NCBI GenBank assembly: GCA_013388565.1
Contig: JACAEZ010000164.1
Coordinates: forward strand, 1-6,566
DNA: 6,566 nucleotides
Origin: Campylobacterales bacterium
GTDB lineage: Bacteria; Campylobacterota; Campylobacteria; Campylobacterales; JACAEZ01
Direction of reading: 5' to 3'
A program made the translations under genes and the position numbers. Positions 1-6,176 of this stretch are shown here, piece after piece (the first letter of the stretch is position 1; every line of letters starts with the position of its first letter). The notes under the pieces are model-generated. The model saw nothing but the letters and a program-made list of their open reading frames with translations, was not told the DNA's origin and did no database searches.

Positions 1-519
1 AAAGCATCAAGCGATATGATCGTAAGAGCTTATGTAGAAACATTTGGACTTAATTGTGTTATTACAAACTGTTCAAATAACTATGGACCAAAACAACATG
101 ATGAAAAACTTATACCAACCATCATAAGAAATGCTCTTAAAGGAAACCCAATCCCAATCTATGGTGATGGGAAAAATATCAGAGATTGGCTTTATGTGTT
201 AGATCATTGTAAAGGAGTAGACTTAGTATATCACAATGGCAAAAAAGGTGAGACATATAACATCGGTGGAAGAAACGAAAGAACAAATCTTCAAATAGTA
301 GATAGAATTTGTACTATTCTTGACGAACAAGTTCCAAAAGAAACTTCATATAAAGAGCTTATAACTTTTGTAGAAGATAGAGCAGGACATGACAAACGAT
401 ATGCAATAGATGCTACAAAGATAGAAAATGAGCTTGGCTGGAAAGCAGATGAGACATTTGATAGTGGGATTGTGAAAACTACCCAGTGGTATTTAAATAA
501 ATATGGAGTAAATAAATAA
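1..519 (+). CDS. rfbB: dTDP-glucose 4,6-dehydratase, C-terminal part (5' end outside window)
   Basis: This extended SDR enzyme converts dTDP-glucose to dTDP-4-keto-6-deoxyglucose, the first committed step toward dTDP-rhamnose and related 6-deoxysugars in the cytosol. The frame is open from base 1, so the ATG at 16 is internal. The visible 172 residues start with KASSD, whose Lys is by family comparison the catalytic Lys of the YxxxK motif. They continue through TNCSNNYGP (residues 22-30), EKLIP, RDWLYVxDH (61-69) and YNIGG (86-90), in the order seen in RfbB/RmlB. Full-length RfbB is about 350 residues, so roughly half (the Rossmann domain with the NAD site) lies upstream. Only one base separates its stop from manC. 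The family call is strong; which final sugar it serves cannot be told from this window. Confidence 0.95.
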   Translation, partial: KASSDMIVRAYVETFGLNCVITNCSNNYGPKQHDEKLIPTIIRNALKGNPIPIYGDGKNIRDWLYVLDHCKGVDLVYHNGKKGETYNIGGRNERTNLQIVDRICTILDEQVPKETSYKELITFVEDRAGHDKRYAIDATKIENELGWKADETFDSGIVKTTQWYLNKYGVNK

Positions 520-520
520 A

Positions 521-1906
521 ATGACAAACATAATCCTATGCGGTGGAAGTGGCACGAGGCTTTGGCCAATAAGTCGAACACTTTTACCAAAACAATTTGT
601 TAAACTATTCAATGATAAATCACTTTTTCAGCTTACTGTACAAAGAAACTCTAAAGTTTGTAGTTCTCAAATAATCGTCTCAAATGCTGAACAATACTTT
701 TTAGCAATTGACCAACTTGAAGAACATTCATCATTCAAAATTCATCATTCAAAATTTTTGTTAGAGCCAATTGGTAGAAATACAGCTCCAGCCATTGCAT
801 TAGCTTGTATGGCAGTTGATAGCGAGGAAGTTGTGCTTGTAACTCCATCAGACCATTTGATAAAAGATGAAGTAGAGTATCAAAAAGTTATCCAAAGAGC
901 AAAAGAGTTAGCAAATCAAAACTATTTAGTAACATTTGGAATAAAGCCGACATTTGCAGAGACCGGATTTGGGTATATTGAAGGCGACCATGAAGATGTA
1001 GTAAGCTTTAAAGAGAAGCCAAATTTTGAGACAGCTACAAAGTATGTTGAGGCTGGAAATTACTACTGGAATAGTGGAATGTTTTGCTTTAAAGCTGGAG
1101 TGTTTTTAGATGAGCTTAAGAAATATTCATTTGAAATTTATGAAGCATCACTAAAAGCATACCAAAATGCAAATAAAGATAATTTGATTAGAATAAAACA
1201 TGAAGATATGATAGAGATTTTAGAAGATAGTATTGATTATGCGGTTATGGAGAAATCAAATAAAGTAAAAGTGGTTCCAAGTGATATTTCGTGGAGTGAT
1301 TTGGGGAGTTTTGATGCTTTGTATGAAGAATTACCTAAAGATGAGTTTGGAAATACGAAAAACCAAAACCTTATTTCAATTGATAGCAAAAATAACCTAA
1401 TTTTAGGTAGTGAGCGAATGATTGCTACTATTGATATTGAGGATTTGATTGTTGTTGATAGTGGTGATGCGATTTTGATTAGCAAAAAAGGGTCATCTCA
1501 AAAGGTAAAAAAAGTTGTTGAAAAGCTAAAAGAACAAAAGTCAGAACTTCATAATATTCACTTAACAGCACATAGACCGTGGGGAACATATACAGTACTT
1601 GAATATACAGCTGGATATAAGATAAAAAAAATCGTTGTAAAACCAAATAAAAGATTAAGCCTTCAAAAACATTTTCATAGAAATGAGCATTGGATAGTGG
1701 TATCAGGGACGGCTACTGTTACAGTTGGAGATGAAACAAGACTTGTTAGACCAAATGAGAGTACTTATATCAAAATGGGAGAGGTTCATAGATTAGCAAA
1801 TGAGGGGAAAATCCCAGTAGTTTTGATTGAAGCTCAAGTTGGTGAATATACAGGTGAAGATGATATTGTTAGAATTAGTGATGATTTTAAGAGAGACTCA
1901 AATTGA
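521..1906 (+). CDS. manC: Mannose-1-phosphate guanylyltransferase / mannose-6-phosphate isomerase (type II PMI)
   Basis: This bifunctional cytosolic enzyme makes GDP-mannose from mannose-1-P and GTP. Its C-terminal cupin can interconvert fructose-6-P and mannose-6-P. The 461 residues match the usual length of about 470. The N-terminal nucleotidyltransferase domain carries GGSGTRLWPISR followed by LPKQF (residues 8-26), EPIGRNTAPA, FKEKP (163-167) and WNSGM (183-187). The C-terminal cupin starts near RPWG and has the PMI signature QKHFHRNEHW (382-391) with the expected metal-binding His and Glu. The start at 521 places GGAG (505-508) 12 nt upstream and gives the normal N terminus. Its stop overlaps the gmm start (TTGA). 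It feeds gmm, gmd and fcl downstream. An exact 14-bp tandem duplication lies inside the coding region at 727-754, before the conserved EPIGRNTAPA motif, in a segment that tolerates variation. Confidence 0.96.
   Translation: MTNIILCGGSGTRLWPISRTLLPKQFVKLFNDKSLFQLTVQRNSKVCSSQIIVSNAEQYFLAIDQLEEHSSFKIHHSKFLLEPIGRNTAPAIALACMAVDSEEVVLVTPSDHLIKDEVEYQKVIQRAKELANQNYLVTFGIKPTFAETGFGYIEGDHEDVVSFKEKPNFETATKYVEAGNYYWNSGMFCFKAGVFLDELKKYSFEIYEASLKAYQNANKDNLIRIKHEDMIEILEDSIDYAVMEKSNKVKVVPSDISWSDLGSFDALYEELPKDEFGNTKNQNLISIDSKNNLILGSERMIATIDIEDLIVVDSGDAILISKKGSSQKVKKVVEKLKEQKSELHNIHLTAHRPWGTYTVLEYTAGYKIKKIVVKPNKRLSLQKHFHRNEHWIVVSGTATVTVGDETRLVRPNESTYIKMGEVHRLANEGKIPVVLIEAQVGEYTGEDDIVRISDDFKRDSN
727..754 (+). 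repeat. 14-bp perfect tandem repeat (two copies) inside manC
   Basis: The unit TTCATCATTCAAAA occurs twice back to back (727-740 and 741-754). Fourteen is not a multiple of three, so the copies are read in different frames, giving SSFK and then HHSK in the protein. It lies in a variable loop before the conserved EPIGRNTAPA motif, and the frame stays intact across it. Confidence 0.9.
1891..1905 (+). promoter_or_regulatory. Ribosome binding site and TTG start of gmm overlapping the manC stop
   Basis: GAGAG at 1891-1895 sits 7 nt before TTG at 1903. The gmm frame has an in-frame stop at 1888-1890 and no Met codon in its N-terminal half, so TTG at 1903 is essentially the only start that keeps the conserved N terminus. 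TTG overlaps the manC stop as TTGA, a layout typical of translational coupling. A weak TTG start may keep the hydrolase scarce (inference). Confidence 0.7.
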
Positions 1907-2346
1907 TACCAATTGAACAATTTAAAATAGTTGTAGAGTTTGCTCCACTTGTTTCAGTTGATTTGATAGCAAAATATCAAAACAAAATTCTTTTAGGTCG
2001 TAGAGTAAATTCTCCAGCAAAGGATTTTTATTTTACAACTGGTAGTATAATACGAAAAAATGAGACAATCAAACAGGCTCAAAATAGAGTAGCAAAAGAT
2101 GAGCTTGGAATTGAATTAAAAATTGAACCACTGTTTTTAGGAGTATTTGAGCATTTTTATAATGATAGCATTTTTGAAAATATTTCAACTCATTATCTGA
2201 ATATTGGATATTTATTGGAGCTTGATGACAAACTTGATAATATTCCAAAAGAGCAACATAGTGAATATAGATGGTTTGATATTGATGAGCTACTAAAAAG
2301 TAGTGAAGTTCATAATTATGTAAAAGATTATTTTAAAAAGGTTTAA
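1903..2346 (+). CDS. gmm: GDP-mannose mannosyl hydrolase (Nudix family), variant active site
   Basis: Gmm (NudD) hydrolyses GDP-mannose or GDP-glucose to GDP and the free sugar. It usually sits beside gmd, fcl and manC, where it may limit the GDP-mannose pool. The 147 residues are of family length. Family features seen are APLVSVDL with Asp20, LLGRR (Arg34), DELG with the metal-ligand Glu67, STHYLNIGY (95-103) and EQHSEYRW with His119, the expected general base. The oddity is at [11 protein letters not shown] (44-54): family members normally read PGGR at this point, but here it is TGSI. The first Nudix-box Gly is Ser48, and Ile49 replaces an Arg described as catalytic in the E. coli enzyme (from memory). 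Orthology is clear; full activity is uncertain. It starts with TTG and ends 2 nt before gmd. Confidence 0.88.
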   Translation: MIPIEQFKIVVEFAPLVSVDLIAKYQNKILLGRRVNSPAKDFYFTTGSIIRKNETIKQAQNRVAKDELGIELKIEPLFLGVFEHFYNDSIFENISTHYLNIGYLLELDDKLDNIPKEQHSEYRWFDIDELLKSSEVHNYVKDYFKKV

Positions 2347-2348
2347 AG

Positions 2349-3494
2349 ATGGAAAACAAAAAAGTGGCATTGATTACAGGAATTACAGGACAAGATGGGA
2401 GTTATTTAGCAGAATTTTTACTTAAAAAAGGTTATATTGTTCATGGAATAAAACGAAGAAGTTCTTTATTTAATACCGATAGAATTGACCATTTGTATCA
2501 AGACCCACATGTTGAAAATAGAGATTTAATCTTGCATTATGGAGATATGACAGATAGTATGAATTTAACAAGAATTATTCAAGAGGTGCAACCAGATGAA
2601 ATATATAATCTAGCTGCTATGAGTCATGTTCATGTCTCTTTTGAGACTCCAGAGTATGTAGCAAATGCAGATGGAACAGGAACTCTTAGAATTTTAGAAG
2701 CTGTTAGACTTTTGGGCTTGTCATCTAAAACTAAAATTTATCAAGCATCAACTAGTGAGCTTTATGGAAAAGTTCAAGAGATACCTCAAAACGAAAAGAC
2801 TCCATTTTATCCTAGAAGTCCTTATGCAGTAGCTAAAATGTATGCTTATTGGATTACAGTAAATTATAGAGAGGCATATAATATGTTTGCTTGTAATGGA
2901 ATACTGTTTAATCATGAGTCGCCTGTTAGAGGTGAGACATTTGTAACAAGAAAAATCACTAGAGCTACATCAAAAATCGCTTTAAATCTTCAAGAAAAAT
3001 TATATTTAGGTAACCTTGATGCAAAAAGAGATTGGGGTCATGCAAAAGATTATGTAAAAATGATGTGGATGATTTTACAAGCAAATGAGCCTGAAGATTG
3101 GGTAATTGCGACAGGTCAAACTACAACTGTTAGAGATTTTGTAAAGATGAGTTTTGAGTATTGTGGGATAAATATGAGATTTGAAAATAGTGGTGTAGAT
3201 GAAGTTGGAGTGATTGACTCAATAGATGAGACAAAAGCAAAAGAGTTAAATCTAAATCTATCACACTTAAAACTTAATCAAATAGTTGTTTGTGTTGACC
3301 CAAGGTATTTTAGACCAACAGAGGTTGATTTGCTTTTAGGTGACCCTACTAAAGCGGAGCAAAAATTAGGCTGGAGAAGAGAGTTTGATTTGAAAGATTT
3401 GGTAAATGATATGATTAAAAATGATTTGAAACTTATGACAAAAGATGTCTATCTCAAAGATGGCGGATATAAGATTATGAGTTATTTTGAGTAA
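2349..3494 (+). CDS. gmd: GDP-mannose 4,6-dehydratase
   Basis: Gmd removes water from GDP-D-mannose to give GDP-4-keto-6-deoxy-D-mannose, the branch point to GDP-L-fucose, GDP-rhamnose, GDP-perosamine and colitose. The 381 residues (family about 370) form an extended SDR. The NADP-binding GITGQDGSY is at residues 11-19 (Gly11, Gly14, Gly17). The catalytic set is Thr135 and Glu137 in STSELYG, with Tyr159 and Lys163 in [21 protein letters not shown] and [15 protein letters not shown] follow, as in canonical Gmd. AAGG at 2338-2341 lies 7 nt before the ATG, inside the end of gmm. The product is expected to go to Fcl, but in this cluster fcl is separated from gmd by about 1.3 kb of toxin-antitoxin-like genes. 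Confidence 0.97.
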   Translation: MENKKVALITGITGQDGSYLAEFLLKKGYIVHGIKRRSSLFNTDRIDHLYQDPHVENRDLILHYGDMTDSMNLTRIIQEVQPDEIYNLAAMSHVHVSFETPEYVANADGTGTLRILEAVRLLGLSSKTKIYQASTSELYGKVQEIPQNEKTPFYPRSPYAVAKMYAYWITVNYREAYNMFACNGILFNHESPVRGETFVTRKITRATSKIALNLQEKLYLGNLDAKRDWGHAKDYVKMMWMILQANEPEDWVIATGQTTTVRDFVKMSFEYCGINMRFENSGVDEVGVIDSIDETKAKELNLNLSHLKLNQIVVCVDPRYFRPTEVDLLLGDPTKAEQKLGWRREFDLKDLVNDMIKNDLKLMTKDVYLKDGGYKIMSYFE

Positions 3495-3499
3495 ATTTA

Positions 3500-4198
3500 A
3501 TGACTAAAACAAACATCATAAATCAAGTAAAAGAGATTATTTTAAAACATGCTAAACCAAATCGCATATATCTTTATGGTTCTCAAATAAGTGGTGAAGC
3601 AAACCAAAGTAGTGATATTGATATAGCTTATGAAGATGAGAATTTTAAAAATCACTATTTGATAGAAGATGAAGTAAATAAAATAGAGACACTTATAAAA
3701 ATTGATGTCAAAAATATTGCAAAAGCAGAAGATAGATTTAAAAATCGAGTAAAATCAACCGCAAAAGTAATTTATAGTGCCACAAAAAAGCTTAGAGCAG
3801 AAGATGGATTGTATAACTTTTCAAATGCTCTGACAAAATATGAGAGTGCTGTAAATAGATATGAAGAGTTTAAAAATGAGGGCTTTGGCGATGTTTATCT
3901 TGATTTGATTGTTAAGCGATTTGAATTTACTTATGAGATGAGCTGGAAAGCACTTAAGAGATATTTAGAGTTTTTAGGATTTGAGATAAAAAGCCCAAGA
4001 GGTGCATTTAAAGAGGCTTTTGCTCAAGGTATGATAGAATATGAAAAGATTTGGCTTGACATGATAGAGCAGAGAAATCTATCATCGCACATTTATGATG
4101 AGTTTGAAATTAGTGAAATACTGGATAAAAAGGAGTTGTATTTAAAAGCATTTAAGGATTTAAAAAGAAAATTAGAAAAAGAGTTACATCATGAATAA
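3500..4198 (+). CDS. Fused MntA-like nucleotidyltransferase and HepT/HI0074-like HEPN protein
   Basis: One 232-residue chain carries two domains usually encoded by adjacent genes. Residues 1 to about 95 form a minimal nucleotidyltransferase: YGSQ (26-29), then SDIDIA with Asp39 and Asp41 (pattern GSX10DXD), and a plausible third acid at Asp69. Residues about 103-230 are an all-helical HI0074-type substrate-binding (HEPN) domain with FEFTYEMSWKALKR and RNLSSHIYDE. The latter contains RX4HXY as Arg192, His197, Tyr199. In the known type VII MntA/HepT system, the MNT enzyme adenylylates the Tyr of this motif and silences the HEPN RNase. Here both would act in cis, so the protein may be a self-controlled RNase or a regulator (inference). 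It begins 5 nt after gmd, with only a weak GAG upstream, and its stop lies within ATGAATAA. Confidence 0.88.
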   Translation: MTKTNIINQVKEIILKHAKPNRIYLYGSQISGEANQSSDIDIAYEDENFKNHYLIEDEVNKIETLIKIDVKNIAKAEDRFKNRVKSTAKVIYSATKKLRAEDGLYNFSNALTKYESAVNRYEEFKNEGFGDVYLDLIVKRFEFTYEMSWKALKRYLEFLGFEIKSPRGAFKEAFAQGMIEYEKIWLDMIEQRNLSSHIYDEFEISEILDKKELYLKAFKDLKRKLEKELHHE

Positions 4199-4200
4199 AA
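4191..4200 (+). repeat. Left copy of the 10-bp direct repeat ATGAATAAAA
   Basis: ATGAATAAAA at 4191-4200 overlaps the stop codon of the MNT-HEPN gene (TAA 4196-4198). The same 10-mer at 4816-4825 forms the start of fcl and overlaps the PIN stop. The two copies bracket the antitoxin/PIN pair. The ATG of this copy now opens only a 10-codon frame ending at 4223, which is unlikely to be a gene. Confidence 0.75.
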
Positions 4201-4204
4201 AGGA
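4200..4204 (+). promoter_or_regulatory. Shine-Dalgarno of the antitoxin-like gene
   Basis: AAGGA at 4200-4204 lies 6 nt before the ATG at 4211. It is one of the best ribosome binding sites in the window and supports that start over the ATG at 4191. Confidence 0.7.
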
Positions 4205-4210
4205 TCAAAG

Positions 4211-4411
4211 ATGCATACTATAAAACTAAATGTACAAGATAGTATTTATGGACATATTATGTTTCTGCTGAAAAATTTGAATACTAAAGAGTTAGAAATA
4301 GTAGAAGATAAAGCTATTGCCACCCAAAAGATTAGAAAAAGAAGATTGAATGCTATATGTCTAAATACTGCAGGATTTAAATTTGATAGAGAAGAAGCGA
4401 ATGCAAGATAA
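4211..4411 (+). CDS. Small antitoxin-like protein paired with PIN toxin
   Basis: This 66-residue protein has an N-terminal strand-helix stretch (IKLNVQDSIYGHIMFLLKNL, residues 4-23), an acidic middle with ELEIVED, a basic segment KIRKRR, and a C-terminal tail [12 protein letters not shown]. The position directly before and overlapping a PIN gene, the small size, and the hydrophobic-then-charged tail typical of toxin-binding segments point to a VapB-like antitoxin. I do not recognise a named DNA-binding fold, so autoregulation is not shown by the sequence. It ends 11 nt inside the PIN gene, the usual order of antitoxin first and coupled toxin second. The role as antitoxin is inferred mainly from context. 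Confidence 0.75.
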   Translation: MHTIKLNVQDSIYGHIMFLLKNLNTKELEIVEDKAIATQKIRKRRLNAICLNTAGFKFDREEANAR

Positions 4412-4823
4412 AATATTTATAGATACAAATATCATTGTTTATGCCTACTCTATCGATGAAAAGAAAAAACAAGCTATTACACAGGAGATATTAGAAAATA
4501 ATTCAGACTTATATATTTCAAAACAAGTGATAAATGAAGTAGTTAATATTTTGTATAAAAAGATGCAGTTAACTTCAGAAGAGATTGAGAAAGTTATATT
4601 GGAGCTAGATAACGAGTTTGAAATTTTTGACTTTGATATAACTACTCAGATAAAAGCTATTAGACTTAAAAATAACTATAATCTCCAGTTTTATGATGCT
4701 TTGATTATTGCAACTGCACTAGAAAATGGCTGTACTGTTTTGTATAGTGAAGATATGCAACATAATTTAGTGATAGAAGGCAAACTTACCATCATTAATC
4801 CATTTAAGGCTTTATATGAATAA
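4401..4823 (+). CDS. PIN-domain ribonuclease, VapC-like toxin
   Basis: PIN toxins are Mg-dependent RNases that cut tRNA or rRNA and are held inactive by a cognate antitoxin. From the ATG at 4401 the product is 140 residues, the usual VapC size. The four-acid active site is visible: Asp8 in [11 protein letters not shown], Glu46 in INEVVNIL, Asp99 in [11 protein letters not shown] and Asp118 in YSEDMQ. The upstream in-frame TTG at 4383 is a less likely start, because the ATG at 4401 has a purine-rich GAGAAGAAG just upstream and puts the FIDTN motif at the usual distance from the N terminus. It overlaps the antitoxin gene by 11 nt and fcl by 8 nt. All catalytic acids are present, so the nuclease is probably functional, although the target is unknown. 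Confidence 0.88.
   Translation: MQDKIFIDTNIIVYAYSIDEKKKQAITQEILENNSDLYISKQVINEVVNILYKKMQLTSEEIEKVILELDNEFEIFDFDITTQIKAIRLKNNYNLQFYDALIIATALENGCTVLYSEDMQHNLVIEGKLTIINPFKALYE
4806..4809 (+). promoter_or_regulatory. Ribosome binding site of fcl inside the PIN gene
   Basis: AAGG at 4806-4809 sits 6 nt before the fcl ATG at 4816. It is wholly within the last codons of the PIN gene, so fcl translation initiates from PIN coding sequence. Confidence 0.6.
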
Positions 4824-4825
4824 AA
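4816..4825 (+). repeat. Right copy of the 10-bp direct repeat ATGAATAAAA
   Basis: This copy is identical to 4191-4200. It supplies the first codons of fcl (Met-Asn-Lys) and overlaps the PIN stop TAA at 4821-4823. Both flanking copies place the upstream gene's stop in the same register, ATGAATAA. Confidence 0.75.
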
Positions 4826-5868
4826 CTAGCAAAATATACATAGCAGGTCATAGAGGACTTGTCGGAAGTGCAATTGTTAAAAATTTGCAAAGCAAAGGTT
4901 ATACAAATTTAGTATATAAGACTCATAAAGAGTTAGATTTGACAAATCAACAAGCAGTAGCAGAGTTTTTTGAGAGCGAAAAGCCAGAGTATGTAATATT
5001 AGCTGCTGCAAAAGTTGGTGGTATTGTTGCAAACAACACTTATAGAGCAGATTTTATCTATGAAAATTTGGCTATTCAAAACAATGTCATCCATCAAAGC
5101 TATGTGTATGGTGTAAAAAAACTACTGTTTTTAGGCTCTACTTGTATCTATCCCAAAAATGCACCACAACCTATGCCAGAAGATTGCCTTTTAACTTCAC
5201 CACTTGAATATACAAACGAGCCATATGCAATTGCAAAAATAGCAGGGATTAAAATGTGTGAGAGTTATAATATCCAGTATGGCACAAACTTCATATCTGT
5301 TATGCCTACAAATCTTTATGGGATTAACGATAATTTTGACCTTGAAAAGTCTCATGTATTACCTGCACTTATTAGAAAAATACATTTAGCAAAACTTCTA
5401 AATGAAAAAAATTATGATGAAGTTATAAAAGATTTAAATGTAAAAAATATAGAAGAAGCAAAAGAGTATTTAGCAAAATTTGGAGTAGATGAAGCTAAAG
5501 TTGAGATTTGGGGAAGTGGCAAACCTAGAAGAGAGTTTTTATATAGCGAAGATATGGCAGATGCTTGTGTGTTTTTGCTTGAAAATAGAGATTTTAAAGA
5601 TACATTTAACACAGAAGATAAAGAGATACGAAATACACATATAAATATAGGCACAGGTGTAGATATAAGTATCAAAGAGTTAGCAGAGCTTATTAAAAAT
5701 ATTATAGGTTTCAAAGGTGAATTATATTTTAACACCGAAAAACCAGATGGCACAATGGTAAAACTAACAGATGTTTCAAAACTTCACTCATTAGGATGGA
5801 AACATAAAATTGAGCTTGAAGATGGGATTAAAAAAGTTTATGTGTGGTATGTGGATACTATCAAGTGA
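4816..5868 (+). CDS. fcl: GDP-L-fucose synthase (GDP-4-keto-6-deoxymannose 3,5-epimerase-4-reductase)
   Basis: Fcl (WcaG) epimerises C3 and C5 of the Gmd product and reduces C4 with NADPH to give GDP-L-fucose. The NADP motif GHRGLVGSA lies at residues 11-19. Ser108 and Cys110 occur in LGSTCIYPK, Tyr137 and Lys141 in PYAIAK, and His180 in [10 protein letters not shown]. These match the catalytic residues of E. coli Fcl with a one-residue offset. [12 protein letters not shown] and KPDGT follow. At 350 residues it is about 29 longer than the E. coli enzyme. The extra length is a charged, probably helical segment at about 195-226, between the HLAKL helix and the [12 protein letters not shown] motif. 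Translation starts inside the PIN gene (8-nt overlap). It completes the GDP-fucose route with manC and gmd. Confidence 0.96.
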   Translation: MNKTSKIYIAGHRGLVGSAIVKNLQSKGYTNLVYKTHKELDLTNQQAVAEFFESEKPEYVILAAAKVGGIVANNTYRADFIYENLAIQNNVIHQSYVYGVKKLLFLGSTCIYPKNAPQPMPEDCLLTSPLEYTNEPYAIAKIAGIKMCESYNIQYGTNFISVMPTNLYGINDNFDLEKSHVLPALIRKIHLAKLLNEKNYDEVIKDLNVKNIEEAKEYLAKFGVDEAKVEIWGSGKPRREFLYSEDMADACVFLLENRDFKDTFNTEDKEIRNTHINIGTGVDISIKELAELIKNIIGFKGELYFNTEKPDGTMVKLTDVSKLHSLGWKHKIELEDGIKKVYVWYVDTIK

Positions 5869-6176
5869 TACATACTAAATACCTATTAATCATTTCAAAT
5901 GGCGAATACAAAACATTGAAGCAATCCATTCCTTTTCGTATCTATAACATCGGAAACAACTCTCCAGTGCAACTACTAGATTTTATCAAGACTCTTGAAA
6001 ATGCGATAGGAAAAGAAGCTACAAAAAACTTTATGGATATGCAAGATGGTGATGTGGTATCTACTTATGCAGATGTGAGTGACCTGATCCATGATTTTGG
6101 TTATACGCCAGATACAAAACTAAGTGATGGAATTGGTGAGTTTGTGAAGTGGTATAGAGAGTTTTATGGAAACTAA
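5869..6176 (+). pseudogene. Remnant of CapI-type UDP-glucuronate 4-epimerase (C-terminal part only)
   Basis: From about 5935 the frame encodes FRIYNIGNNSPVQLLDFI, IGKEATKNF, MQDGDVVSTYADVSDL and FGYTPDTKLSDGIGEFVKWY. This is the C terminus of CapI/LspL-type UDP-glucuronate 4-epimerases (extended SDR, full length about 340-350). The upstream Rossmann domain, YxxxK site and substrate loop are absent, because fcl occupies that space. Homology fades between about 5899 and 5935, so the break point is only approximate. The frame is open back to an ATG at 5844 within fcl, but no ribosome binding site is seen there and such a protein of 110 residues would have no NAD site. The stop still overlaps the next gene's start by 11 nt, an ancestral operon joint. 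The call as a 5'-truncated remnant is firm; exact sugar specificity is not. Confidence 0.85.

Noticed and set aside
291..590. Minus-strand open frame across the rfbB/manC joint
   Set aside because: It is antisense to two strongly supported genes, shows no family motif, and is low-complexity with Ser and Phe as expected from reversed AT-rich coding DNA.
1237..1485. Minus-strand open frame within manC
   Set aside because: It is a shadow of manC with no recognisable domain and no ribosome binding site of note.
4191..4223. Ten-codon frame from the left ATGAATAAAA copy, possibly a leader peptide
   Set aside because: It is too short and has no clear ribosome binding site. The AAGGA downstream serves the ATG at 4211. 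It is better seen as a relic of a displaced start.
4383..4400. Upstream TTG start for the PIN gene adding six residues
   Set aside because: The ATG at 4401 has a purine-rich site just upstream and gives the standard PIN N terminus, with the first catalytic Asp at residue 8.
5412..5753. Minus-strand open frame within fcl
   Set aside because: It lies fully inside fcl and its Ser-rich composition mirrors the Lys/Glu-rich plus strand.
5844..5868. Epimerase-like frame starting at the ATG inside fcl as a real gene
   Set aside because: There is no ribosome binding site before 5844, the first residues come from fcl sequence read in another frame, and the NAD-binding domain is missing.
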